This document shows, piece after piece, positions 27,501 to 38,124 of a DNA stretch of 64,000 nucleotides. The DNA lies in assembly GCA_038502055.1 (NCBI GenBank), contig JAXRKN010000037.1, positions 1 to 64,000 of the forward strand, read 5' to 3'. Every line of letters starts with the position of its first letter. Position 1 is the stretch's first letter. The notes beneath the pieces were generated by a model. It was not told where the DNA came from and did no database searches. It saw only the letters and a list, made by a program, of their open reading frames with translations. The position numbers were made by a program, and so were the translations under genes. The stretch is from Tanytarsus gracilentus. Lineage: Eukaryota; Arthropoda; Insecta; Diptera; Chironomidae.

Positions 27501-30500
27501 TCGTGTATAAAGTATTGAGTATTAAATTTTTATATTAAAACTTTTCTTTAAAAATTATATTGCCCAAAACATAAAAAGTTCAAAAGGAAGAAATTTTAAG
27601 TAATTTTTCGTGAGCAGATGTTTTCTTGAAATTCTTGAGATATAACAGATCCCAGGATGAACTAAAAGGAAGAATATAAATTGTGACGACAGATACATCT
27701 TTCATCTTGCTAAAAATTATTAAAATTTCTTGAATTTTTCGTAAAAAATTCGCCAATGTTAATAAGATAAAGTTGAAAAAGATTTGTTAAAAATTTATAA
27801 AATGTAAGCCATGAAGAGGTTTGTAAAATATTTGCTGGTTCTTTCCTAACACTATATGTAAACGTCGATGTTTATTCATCCATTGTATGGCTTCTTATTC
27901 TTGCTCTATTCCTTTTGCCCTTCTGCCACACTATATGGATGCCTTTTTTCCAAACAAGAGAAAACCAATACATGCGCACTCATGAATATCCACATAGGCA
28001 TTCGTCGCTCTCTTTGTCGCTCAGAAAAGCATATAAGAAACGTCATCAGGACGCTTGCGCCTTAGTATCTCTCTCCTGTTTTACCTCTTCACATCGTGAC
28101 GGCGATCAAAAAATTGCTTTCTCCCTCCTCAAAGTTCATTCAGTTTTGTGGCGTTATTTAGTGAACTTGTACTTTGCTTTTTGTGCGCGTTATATAATCA
28201 ATTTTAAAGAAAATTGTGAAGTCATTTAAGTAAAAATTAAAACTTTAAATTATTTCAACTTCCTATATGTCGCAAATTTTTTCTCGTTTAATTTTGTTAA
28301 CTTTAAATACGCTGCCAAAGTCTGAAGAAAATTTGTGGTAGAAAAGAAAAATGGAAGACATTTGCTAAAATTTCTCGTGAAAAAATTATTTTATAGTTTT
28401 GGCATATTAAGTTGCCAACAAGGTTTAAAAAACTTGCATCAAAATTTATCAGAAAAAAAAATCTACTTATTATCGAAAAGTTTCACAATGAAGGAAAAAA
28501 GACTATTAAGATGTCAAAATGTAATATCAATTAAAAAACGATGGATTATTGCTGATGCGGGATAAGAAAGAAAGATTCTATATCTATAAATGAACAAGTT
28601 TTAAATTTGAAAGGTAAATTTTATAATAATTTTAGGATTAAATTTAAAAATTTGAAATTTGAGAAAGTGAAAAATTCACATCACCACCACTCGGAAAAGA
28701 AAAAAGGGAAATTGATGTGTATATGCGCTCTTGATACTTTATATATCTGAAAACTTTCAGAGCTGCAAATTTAATAAATTGAATCAATGTAACTTAATAT
28801 AATTAAATTTGAAAATAATTTTTATAATTTCAAATAAATGTCACAAAAAAATATTGCCCTAACCGGTGCAATCTGTAGCGTTAAAATGACAGATGCAACA
28901 TTATATAGTATTTCCTTTTTTTTCTAAGAATTTTTTCAAAAGGAGCATGTGATCCATCTGAATCTCTTAAATACAAGCTTGTATGGGTACCTTGTAATAA
29001 TTGATTTCAATCGTCCATATGCTTGCCAGCTTTTACACATACACTCTTCGTTATGCTGCTGACATGGGATAACGAATTTCGTCGCTGCTTCGGCAAGAAT
29101 TTTTGTATATACACATTTAACATTGCACATGGATGTTTTGGTGCATGTTTGTTCTTCTTTTATGAAGAACGGAAGCACCTAATTTTTATTAAAAATTTCA
29201 TTCTATGGTTGCAGTATGAATTGGGAACAGGAAATTCTTCTTTCCTCCTTTTAAATTTTAAGCGGAAATGGTTTAAGAGAGAAAGAAAATGTTTTCTCAT
29301 GAAACCCTAAAATTTAATAAATAAAATTCTTTCTTATGTACATAAAAATTTGTACATAATATAATATTGTTAATCTAAATTGGACAGAGACTTTCAAATA
29401 AGAGTTGAAGATGTTAAGGATTTCACAACAATCTTTTTGTTTATTGACAGAAAATTGGATGCCGATTAAAAGTGTTTTCAAACATTGCACCGCAAAGCTC
29501 GGATCGTGTTGTTCAAGTTATTGGAAAAGAAGAACAATGCATTGAAAGTTTACTTGAAATCATTGAACTTATTAAAGGAACTCCAATTAAAGGACCAATT
29601 CACAATTATGACCCTCATAATTTCGATGATTTGTATGCTGAAGAATATGGTGGATATGGCACTGGAATGAGTGGAGCGAATTCAAAAAATAATGGTGGTC
29701 GATTTAATGAACGTGGAAGCAACAATACACGATTTAATCGAAATGCTAACACCAGCGGAATCAAAGATCGACAAGGAAGGAGATTCGATTATGTGGATCC
29801 TTGGGCTCATGACGGAAACACGCCATCTTTTGGAAGTAATGGAAGTTTGCCGGGCCTTACAAGTTTAATAGGACAAAATGGAAGTGCATTTGGCAACCAA
29901 AATATTGGAAACAACATAGATATAGATGGCAAATCCTCTACACAAGTTACTATTCCAAAAGATGTAAATAGATTAAAATTTTCTGATAGGTAAATTATTT
30001 ATAATTTACTTTCAGCTAGCAGGTGCCGTAATTGGAAAAGGCGGTGGACGTATTCGACGTATTCGCTCAGAGTCAAGTGCATTCATACAAATAGATGAGG
30101 CATTACCGGGTTCAATTGATAGGTAAATTATTGAAACATCAAAATATATTCAAATTAAATGATTTTAAGTTCTAATTGTCATTATTAGGATTATAACAAT
30201 CACTGGTACACCAAAACAAATTCAAATGGCACAGTACATGCTGCAACAAAGGTACGATATTTTTTCGCCTCCATTAACTTCATCATCATCATTGCTGCCA
30301 TCACAACTTTGACGCTTCATAAAAAATTCACATCATACTCTTATCATTACTAAATCCCATCCTTTCACTCTCCTCTAATTTCCGAAAAAGCTTTTTTCAT
30401 CGTTTGTATTGTAAATGATAATAATAGTTTCAACGCTTAAATTAAAAGAGAACATTAATATTATTAACTGGTGGTGCAACCTTTAACATTTGGCAAAATT

Positions 30501-31131
30501 TTAACCATTTTTGTATGGAAGACTAGTGATTTTGTTGTTTTGACATACTTGATAATAACAAAAAATCTCTTGTCTTTCTACAAAGTTTGCCACTCGCTTC
30601 TATAATAACTCATTGTGAACGTACTAATTATTTATCGATCATCAAGTGCAACTTTCATATGCAAGGCACTATAATTATGAAAGTTTTTCGTGTTGATCTT
30701 TTGCTCATTTGTTTTGAATTTATAAATAATAATTCATTTAAATTGGGCAAGATCGCTCTTCTCAAACTTATCATAATGGAGCCAAAAAAGTTAAATAAAC
30801 ATGTGCAAATATAATTTTTGAAGCAAATGATGATGACAATTGTGCTTACAAATTTTTGACAACCCTTTTATTTTTTAGTATCCAAAATGAAGTAAACCAG
30901 TAATCATTGGAAACACCAACTTGTTGAAAGGATCTCTTATAAAAAAATACCTTAAGAAATAATGTCGATCCAAAAAAAATCTTATATAATTTTTAAACCC
31001 CCTTCCTGTCAATATCTTCATCTTTTCATCATCATCCGCAAAACTGAACATCTTTAAGTAAAATTGTTAGTCTAACCAAAGAATTTTTATATTACCACAG
31101 CGTTCGGGAAAATATGCGACAACCATATTGA
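24521..31131 (+). CDS. HnRNP-K: Heterogeneous nuclear ribonucleoprotein K (three KH domains; bancal-type)
   Basis: A 392-residue protein from nine coding exons: 24521-24712, 24769-24825, 25604-25647, 26114-26186, 26559-26657, 29451-29963, 30016-30122, 30189-30251 and 31101-31131. All introns are GT-AG, and frame is kept throughout. KH1 (about 57-122) has the RNA-binding loop IGKGGNN. KH2 (about 128-196) has VIGKSGTK. KH3 (about 320-385) has LAGAVIGKGGGRIRRIR. The linker (about 200-315) is Gly/Asn/Arg-rich, with RGRRFDYVDPW-like sequence. An N-terminal PPKRQRR cluster at about 46-52 suggests nuclear import. The family binds C-rich single-stranded RNA and DNA and controls splicing, translation and transcription. 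In flies the orthologue is bancal. The start is the first ATG after the acceptor at 24513. The last exon adds only SVRENMRQPY. The intron between exons 6 and 7 is just 52 bp, while intron 5 is 2.8 kb. Confidence 0.95.
24826..25603 (+). other. hnRNP K intron 2
   Basis: AT-rich intron sequence between KH1 exons, with donor GTGTGT and acceptor TTCGAGCAG. No internal gene was seen; the open frame at about 25196-25492 has no family resemblance. Confidence 0.7.
26658..29450 (+). other. hnRNP K intron 5 (2.8 kb)
   Basis: This intron splits KH2, with donor GTAAGT at 26658 and acceptor TTATTGACAG at 29450. It contains a purine-rich, GC-richer patch at about 27227-27300 (GTGAGTGAGCGAAGTAAAGG), which could be a splicing enhancer. 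No coding exon with the right phase and similarity was found. Confidence 0.6.
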
Positions 31132-31642
31132 GTTATTTCAAATGCATTATGGAGCAGTATTGTTCAACAAAATAAGCCAAATCAACATTTTTATTAATTT
31201 TAAAAAATGTCAATCATTTCATTTTCCTAGACTTTGTTAATTTGAAAAAATTCATCAAATATTAAATTATGGGGCATTTTATGATAATCATTCCAAAAGT
31301 TTATTAGTCATCAGAATTTTAGCTTTTCTTTGGGTGCAAAATTTTATTAATTTTAAAGCAGTACAAAAAAATGAACGAGTTTGTAAATTCTTAATAATTA
31401 ATTGTTTTAATCACTTCAAAAAACACTGGAAAGTTTATATTTACCATTACTTTATTAAAAACAGCCAATTTAAAAATGAATGTTGGGTGCAAAAATGTAT
31501 TGTTAAAAAATCAATCAATGTGTAAAAAATATTGAAAATTTCGAGTGGACACAATAAAAGAACCAATTTTTTCTTGAAGTTTGTTGTATTTATTGTTAAA
31601 TAAATTAATTTATGCATACGAAAAGTTATCAACTTTTAAAAA
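31132..31642 (+). other. hnRNP K 3' untranslated region
   Basis: AT-rich sequence after the TGA at 31129-31131, with an AATAAA at 31553-31558 as the likely poly(A) signal. The 63-codon open frame at about 31334-31525 is taken as chance. Confidence 0.55.
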
Positions 31643-31870
31643 TCATAGTTTCGCTATATATTTACTTTAAATTTCTCCCAGCTTAGTTTCTGTCCCTAGT
31701 GTCAAGAAATTACATTGTGCAATATCAAAGCATATACTTGAATAATAGGCCTAGCCAAGCCCTACAAATTGGTGAAAACAGATTCGAAATCGGTTGATCC
31801 TACGAGGAGTTGGAGCTATTTAAGTCATCTTACTTTCTCACGATCTTATTTGTATTTTGCATCTCTAGAA
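31643..31870 (-). repeat. Interspersed repeat family, copy 2
   Basis: Reverse-orientation copy of the 19491-19840 repeat. The right-end module (AGCTTAGTTTCTGTCCC and TATCAAAGCATATAC side) is almost identical, and GACTTAAATAGCTCC is shared on the minus strand. The left-end module is shortened, ending at AGATGCAAAAT. The end near 31643 carries ATAGTTTCGCTATA, an imperfect palindrome. It lies between the hnRNP K 3' end and MED28. Confidence 0.75.
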
Positions 31871-32582
31871 CGGCTGGTTGGATTTGACTCAGCTTTGTGG
31901 CTAAAGATCGGGTTTTGGCTCTAGTTGCGCAATGACCATCCGTGGGCGTAATTTCAAAATTAAAAATAAAACATTTTTTAAAAAATTTTGATTATTTTCA
32001 AAATTTCGAGACTTGAGTTGTTTGATAATTTTGAAAAAATTCAAAAATTATGCTCGATTTTTTTAGATTCGAATTTTAATTTTTTTTCTTCCAATTTTTG
32101 AGACTTGAAAATTTAAATATGACCAGCAATTTTTAAAACATGGGTGGATACTATTTTTTTTAAAATTAAAAATTTATTGTTTAAATTTTAAATAATTTTT
32201 TCAACTTTTCTCTTCAAAACATTGAATTTTTCCCTCTGAAGATTTTATGAACGTTCCCCCAAGTAATTTTTTTTAGAAAAAAGTTCGCACTTCACTGCTG
32301 ATTTAAATTTTAAAATGCATGTACACACTTAATTAAATATTATAATTAAATATCCACAGAATTTTAAATCAAACATTCGCGTCACATTTGATCAAATTTA
32401 AAAATCATGCACAATCAATTACCCTGTAAATTACTCAACGTATTAACGATTTTTAAACTAAAAACAAAACAAAACAAAAAAAATCAAAATAATTTCAAGA
32501 ATATTTTTAATTATTTATCATTTTAGTCACAATTCACGTAAAATAAAAAGTGCATCAAGCTAATATCCACACACTCATCAAA
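31871..32582. other. hnRNP K to MED28 spacer and MED28 5' UTR
   Basis: AT-rich spacer. TTATCATTTTAG followed by TCACAATTC at about 32516-32535 is a possible 3' splice site in front of a MED28 5' UTR, but no donor was identified. No gene was seen. Confidence 0.4.
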
Positions 32583-33182
32583 ATGGAACCAAATTTCAAT
32601 GGATCAAATGGATCAAATTCGTTAATGGACAAATTTGAATCACAATTTATGGATTGCATTCACAGCTTAACTAAGGAATCACCAAATGGAACTGATAAAG
32701 ATGAAATTAAGGTGGAAGTTGAAAATACAATTGCAAACTTTATAGATCTCGCGAGACAGATGGAGTGCTTTTTCTTACAAAAAAGATTTCAATTGTCTTG
32801 TTTAAAACCAGAGTTGCTGTTGAAGGAAGAAAACATCGATTTGCGTCATGAAATTGCTCGAAAGGATGAGCTATTGAAGAAACACTCGACTAAGATTGCA
32901 AAATGGAAAGAATTTCTATCCGACAATGCACCACAGCCATCGTCATTGCCGCCGAATGCTGTTAATCAACCGCCTATTGGTGGCCTCATTCCTCCTCCTC
33001 AGAATTCAGCTATACCGCAAATGGGTCCTCAAATGCATCCACATCCAATGCCATTTGGACCACGTGCTGGTAACTTTCAGGCTATGGGTATGGGTCCGAC
33101 AAATCAAAATCCACTGGCATTTCTCGAGAAGACTACAAACAACATAATGGACATGGGAGGTCCGGCGGGATTTAATAGATGA
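32583..33182 (+). CDS. MED28: Mediator complex subunit 28
   Basis: A single-exon gene of 199 residues. The first ~115 residues match the MED28 family: LMDKFESQFMDCIHSL near the N terminus, VENTIANFIDLARQMECFFL, and a long amphipathic helix with ELLLKEENIDLRHEIARKDELL. These helices bind the Mediator head module, which bridges activators to RNA polymerase II. The C-terminal third (about 118-199) is Pro/Gly/Met-rich and disordered, as in insect members. The ATG at 32583 is preferred over an upstream in-frame GTG because the family's acidic N terminus starts there. AATAAA at 33276-33281 gives the 3' end only ~135 bp before the next start codon. Sequence after the TGA stays open and Arg/Gly-rich; see findings. 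Confidence 0.93.
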   Translation: MEPNFNGSNGSNSLMDKFESQFMDCIHSLTKESPNGTDKDEIKVEVENTIANFIDLARQMECFFLQKRFQLSCLKPELLLKEENIDLRHEIARKDELLKKHSTKIAKWKEFLSDNAPQPSSLPPNAVNQPPIGGLIPPPQNSAIPQMGPQMHPHPMPFGPRAGNFQAMGMGPTNQNPLAFLEKTTNNIMDMGGPAGFNR

Positions 33183-33416
33183 CGTGGTAGAGGAAGAAGC
33201 AATACTGTCGGAAGAGCTCGCAGCGTTGGTCCAAACATGAATTTATTTTAAAAAATTGTATCATGAAGATAAAAGAATAAAATTGAAACGCAAGCACTTC
33301 CTCAAAAAGTACTAAAGGGTAGGCATTTGAGTATATAGAAAGTGATGAAAAAAAATACAAAGCAGCAAAATTGAGAAAGTAAAAAAATATCAAAAGTAAA
33401 TTGCAAGCGCTAAAAA

Positions 33417-34290
33417 ATGACAGGAAGCTCGGAAAATAATATGGATAGTGTGGCTCAGGAAGTGAATGATATGGATGTTGATTATGGTAAAAATTTCAAA
33501 ATTCTTCGACCCAATGACCAAATTAGAGGTAACTTTGACGAGCACATTTTTTAATGGATAAAATTTGTTAAACAAAAATATTTCCTTAGAGCTTCAAACA
33601 ATACTCCGCGATAAGAACACGACACGAAGTGACTTTAAATTTTATGCTGATCGATTAATTAGGTATTAAAAAATTAAAACAATAAATGAATGGCAAATCT
33701 TTATGAATAATTTATTGAATTAATAGACTCGTTATTGAGGAAAGTTTAAATCAACTTCCGTATTCAGATTGTTCGGTGATCACTCCGACAGGTAAAATTC
33801 TACATGTAAGAATTTAATGTGTTAAACCTATTAAATGTTAACTCTTTTAATTAAAAAAGGAGCAATTTATGATGGCTTGAAATATCGTTCAGGCAATTGC
33901 GGCGTGTCAATTGTCAGATCCGGTGAGGCTATGGAGCAGGGATTAAGAGAATGTTGTCGATCCATTAGAATAGGAAAGATTCTGGTTGAATCTGACGCTG
34001 AGACGCATCAGGCACGAGTTGTCTACGCTCGATTTCCAGAGGATATTTCACGTCGTCATGTGCTTTTAATGTATCCCATTTGTGCTACTGGCAATACCGT
34101 TGTTCAAGCTGTCAATGTTTTAAAAGAACATGGCGTTCCTGAACACTGCATAATTTTATCAAATCTCTTCTGCACCCCAATCGCTGCTCAAATGGTCATT
34201 CAACATTTTCCAGACATGAAAATTCTAACAAGTGAGCTTCATGCCACAGCTCCCAACCACTTTGGCCAAAAGTATTTTGGAACCGATTAA
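33417..34290 (+). CDS. UPRT: Uracil phosphoribosyltransferase homologue
   Basis: A 226-residue protein from four exons: 33417-33528, 33590-33662, 33727-33791 and 33860-34290. The introns are 61-68 bp with GT-AG ends. The core matches animal UPRT closely: GNCGVSIVRSGEAMEQGLRE, CCRSIRIGKIL, then the PRPP-binding strand-loop MYPICATGNTV (residues about 154-164), and the C-terminal end FGQKYFGTD. Bacterial and protozoan enzymes convert uracil plus PRPP to UMP. Animal members keep the fold but are reported to be weakly active or inactive, so activity is not asserted. The fly homologue is called krishah. It is in the same orientation as MED28 and vimar and closely spaced. AATAAA is at 34310-34315. 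Confidence 0.95.
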
Positions 34291-34662
34291 AGTGCTTAAT
34301 TTTCTCCCAAATAAATTTAGAGAGCTTCTTTATTAGAAAAACTTTAAACAATTATTTTCTACCCGAGCAAAAATATCATGCATGTTTACTAATTAAATCA
34401 TAAAAAAGAATGCAAAAATTAAAAATAAAATTCACTCCAAGTTCTAGAATTTAATTTTTTTAATTTTCTAAAAATTTAAGAATTTGGTGCTGGCTGGGCA
34501 AAAAGAGGGGAAATTTTGAGAGACGCAAAAAGAGGGGAAAATTTTGTTGTTTATGTGTGTGGCATTTTAATAATAAAAAAATTCTTTTTAATAGATTTTA
34601 AATCTTAAAGAAGCCTTTTTTAAAAGCAATAACCAAGTTAAAGGACATAAAAACTGTCCACA
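34291..34662. other. UPRT to vimar spacer
   Basis: It contains the UPRT poly(A) signal and a small tandem duplication of GCAAAAAGAGGGGAAA (about 34498 and 34525, offset 27 bp). It presumably includes the vimar promoter, but no TATA box at a convincing position was seen. Confidence 0.5.
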
Positions 34663-36599
34663 ATGGAAAGTAAGCATAATATGAATGAAAATCTAAAATT
34701 TTATGACTAATGGCAAATCAATATATTTTTAGTAAATGAAATTGTCGGTGAGCTAAGCAAGATCTCAATAAGGGAAAGTTGTATGGATGCTGAGGCATTG
34801 TTGGAAAAGCTTTTAACCACCCCGCCTGAAAGCTTCGCATTGATTGAGATAAAAGACACATTTCTTGATTTACTTAGCCGCAACACACCCAATATCAATG
34901 TTCTGGTAATTAAGAATGTTGCGGAAATAACGAAAAATGTCGAGCAACGTGCAAAATTTTCCAGCGGCGATGTTCTCGAGAAGCTCATGGAAATGCTTGA
35001 AAAATCTCTCAAGAATCGTGAAATGGAAATGATGATCCAGTTGTGTCGTGCGCTTGGTAATATTTTTTACTCAAATGATGATTCGAGAAATATCATTTTT
35101 CATCATGACGGCGGTGCGCAACTTGTGAAACTCTTTGATATCGGTAAAAATGAAATTAATTCTCTGGAAGAACTCCTAAATTTGTCGAAAGTGAGGAGCG
35201 GCGTTACATCAAATTATCTCCTTGGCAACGAAGAATTAAGTTTAAAGACCATTGAGTTTGGCATTATTGAGAAGTTGAAAGCGAGAATTGATGACGCACT
35301 GAATCCTTTTAATGATGAGATTTTATCACACCTTCTTCCAATCTTAAGCATTCTGACGGAACAAGTTTCGGAGTTAACATTTGACTCTGATATTCTCGAG
35401 AGAATCACAAAAATCTTTAAAAACTCGAAATCATCCGATGTTGTTGAGTCGTGCTTGGAGCTTTTGCAATGTCAAGCGGAGAGCGATGATGTTAAGCTGC
35501 TGTTAGCTAAAGAGGGTATTTGTGAACATATCTTTAGATCATTGAGCGAGTACAAAAATTTGGTTGGCAGTGTCGACGCTGAAAGTCTTGTGAAGTTATC
35601 CTGTGATCTCATTGTGCTCATTTTGACTGGAGATGACTCCATGGAATATCTTGATCAAACTCCACTTCTTAAATCAATGTCGGGTTGGTTAGATTCGAGC
35701 GATGGTTATGTCATGACGACAAGCGTGTTGGCATTTGGAAATTATGCTAGAAATGATGATCATTGCATCAAGTTGGTCGAAGATAAAACTGTTACGAAAC
35801 TTATTGAGATATTAAAGAACAATAATGGAGCAGATTCTGATGCTCGGTTGCAGCATTCATTGGTATGTTCAAGATAAAGTTTCCATAAATTTCGATTTTA
35901 ATTAAATCTTTTTTTTTCTAGTTAAGTGCAATAAGGAATTTAGTCATCCCTAAGCAGAACAAAGCAGCAGTTATTAGCGCAGGTCTCGTTGAAATTATTC
36001 AGCCAATGCTCAACATCTATCAACCACCAGTGATATTTAAAGTACTCGGAACTTTTCGAATGCTCATCGACGGTCAAACAGAACTTTCCCTTAAAATGCT
36101 GGGCGATGTAAATCTTATTGAGCGACTTGTTGATTGGGCTCGCAAAACTCCCGACATGGTCGGTGTCAATAGCGAAGCATCACGACTTATGGCATGGCTG
36201 ATTAAAAATGCATATCGTTCGCGTGACACTCCAACATCCATTGAACCCCTTCAGACATTCATTGACGTAAATGGAGCAGTTGACGTGCTCGTTAAAATGC
36301 TTTCTGCCGCTCATGTCGTGATGCAAAATGAAGCCGTTATTGCCCTCACAATAATCACTATATCGACTCAAAACTCTGATAACTATATCAAAATGCTCAT
36401 CGATGCAAATCTCGCAGAGTCAATTCAAGAGTTTACACGAAAAATATCCGAGACTGAGCGAATCACCAATGAAATTATCGATAATTTAAGCACATTAATT
36501 GCAGTATTAAAGAATTCCGATCAAATGAGGAAATATCTCGAGGAGAAGCAAATTGATGAAAAATCAATTCCACGTGTGAAGGAATTGGCTACATTGTAA
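34663..36599 (+). CDS. vimar: SmgGDS/RAP1GDS1 homologue (vimar), armadillo-repeat GTPase regulator
   Basis: A 604-residue protein from exons 34663-34669, 34733-35862 and 35922-36599. The first coding exon holds only ATG GAA A, followed by a 63-bp intron; an alternative start is the internal ATG at 34783. The sequence is all-helical armadillo type, with RAP1GDS1 hallmarks such as MMIQLCRALGNIFYSND, SVLAFGNYARNDDHC and, across the last junction, LQHSLLSAIRNLVIPKQNKA. The length is close to human RAP1GDS1 (607). The family binds and chaperones prenylated small GTPases of the Rho/Ras type, and in flies it acts with Miro on mitochondrial shape. AATAAA at 36624-36629 lies 25 bp after the stop. The gene is convergent with GPS2. 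Confidence 0.94.
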
Positions 36600-36711
36600 C
36601 ATTGTAGGTACTCATTTAATTACAATAAAAGCATTTTTTATTAATTTCATATTTTGTGAATCTAAAAAACTAAAATTGCTATATATAGTTTGTAAAATAT
36701 CTAGCAGGTAT
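36600..36711. terminator. Shared poly(A) region between convergent vimar and GPS2
   Basis: The 112 bp between the two stop codons contain AATAAA for vimar at 36624-36629. Only 7 bp further on is TTTATT (36637-36642), an AATAAA on the minus strand for GPS2. If both signals are used, the two transcripts overlap at their 3' ends. Confidence 0.7.
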
Positions 36712-37699
36712 TTACTTATTTTGAAAATCACGATTTTGTGCAATGAACTCGGGATAGACCATTTGCCCAGGATAGAATCCAGCTTGACCAGGCGGAGCTT
36801 GAGTTGATGGTGGCAACAAGCGACGATGAATTGTAAAATCAGCTTGTTGAGGACCCGAAATCTTTTCAATTGAAATTGAATTAGTTTTTTGCGGTAGCGA
36901 AGATTGAGACTGATGTTGTTTGACCAACTGGGGTGGCTGTTGATGGTCATTGTGAGGAATAAGAATGGGATGGGATGATGAAACAGATGGCTGTAGCGTA
37001 TACCGATTGCCAGGCACATTTCCCATGCCTGGCCAAGATTGATGAGGTGCTTGCTGCGATTGAGCATATTTTGCCGTGTTATACCATAAACGTCCTGGTG
37101 GATCAGTTTCTAAAAATATAAAATTTAAAACCATTTAAATGATTAGAATATTCACAAATACTAACTGGGTGAAAGATAGAGACGTGGTTGTCCAGCGCCA
37201 TGCTTATAATAATCTTGAGTCATTGGCGAGTGAGATCTCTTTACCCCCTTGTCGTTGTTGTTGTAAGGCTGATAAGGTAATCCGACATCGTTTCGAACGT
37301 TCATCAGATCTCTAAAATTAAATTTTAATTTAGTACAGTCTCAATATTGATGACCACTTACGCTTCCTTTCGAATTTTTTCCATTTCCACTTCTTTTGTG
37401 ATCAGTGCTTTGAGCTGAAGAAAAAGTTGATGCTTCTTATTTTTCAACTGAACCATTTGCTCCTCAACCGCCTGAATCTCTTCTTGCGTTTTTCCCAATG
37501 TCTTGATGTTGTCTTGCTTCTTCCGCGCCTCTCTTTCATTCCTTAGTTGTTCCTCTTTTGCGGTTTCCAACTCTTGCTGTTTCTTCCTTTCTCTTTCCCG
37601 CATTATGTGCCGCTTTAAAGCTAGTCTTAATTTATTTTCATTTTCCTTTTTTGCCTCCGTTAGTTCCGAATGAATTTTAGCGTATTTTTTGGCTGACAT
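36712..37699 (-). CDS. Gps2: G protein pathway suppressor 2 (GPS2), corepressor subunit
   Basis: A 293-residue protein from minus-strand exons 37362-37699, 37166-37311 and 36712-37109, with GT-AG introns and frame kept. The N-terminal ~110 residues form a charged coiled coil with the family signature ALKRHIMRERERKKQ and KKHQLFLQLKALI. The rest is Pro/Gln/Ser-rich and disordered, ending in QNRDFQNK, comparable to the QNPRFYHK end of vertebrate GPS2. In the NCoR/SMRT complex GPS2's helix binds TBL1 and the corepressor, together with HDAC3, and it also restrains ubiquitin and JNK signalling. Annotation from signature motifs is strong. The middle exon (RSHSPMTQDYYKHGAGQ region) is less conserved. 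The poly(A) signal is at 36637-36642. Confidence 0.88.
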
Positions 37700-38124
37700 T
37701 TTTGTGAATTTCAGCTTGAAAGTTTAAATTTGCACTAGGCTAAATAAATTTTAGAGATTACAAGCAAGAAATTTCAAATATTTTTAAAAATTTATTTATT
37801 TATTTGGGTGTGAAAAATAGTTTTTAATTTTTAATAAGTTCGGTGTTTTTACTACATAAAAATGTCAATTATATGCAAGTTGAGTTTTTAATTTTGCCGA
37901 ATTGTCCGTTTTAACAAAAAAAATAATGCGTTGATATGTACACTGAAATTTAAAGACTATTTTCTAACTTTTTTCATGTCTACATGTCTACCACCATGTA
38001 GATGTTCACAGGGTGTGTAAGTATTTTTTCAAAATAACGGATTTTTTAAATAATATTATTTTGAAGTTTAAAAGGAAATTTATTTTATTTTGAACTGTTG
38101 CTATTAAATCTCTTAAGAGTGAAC
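37700..38124. other. Spacer between GPS2 start and PGRP end
   Basis: AT-rich. It must contain the GPS2 promoter near 37700-37800 and the PGRP 3' UTR. A minus-strand AATAAA (TTTATT at 38079-38084) lies about 40 bp past the PGRP stop. No other gene or structure was recognised. Confidence 0.55.

Noticed and set aside
33186..33240. tRNA-like segment after MED28
   Set aside because: No cloverleaf or B-box; the sequence is better explained as the Arg/Gly-coding extension.
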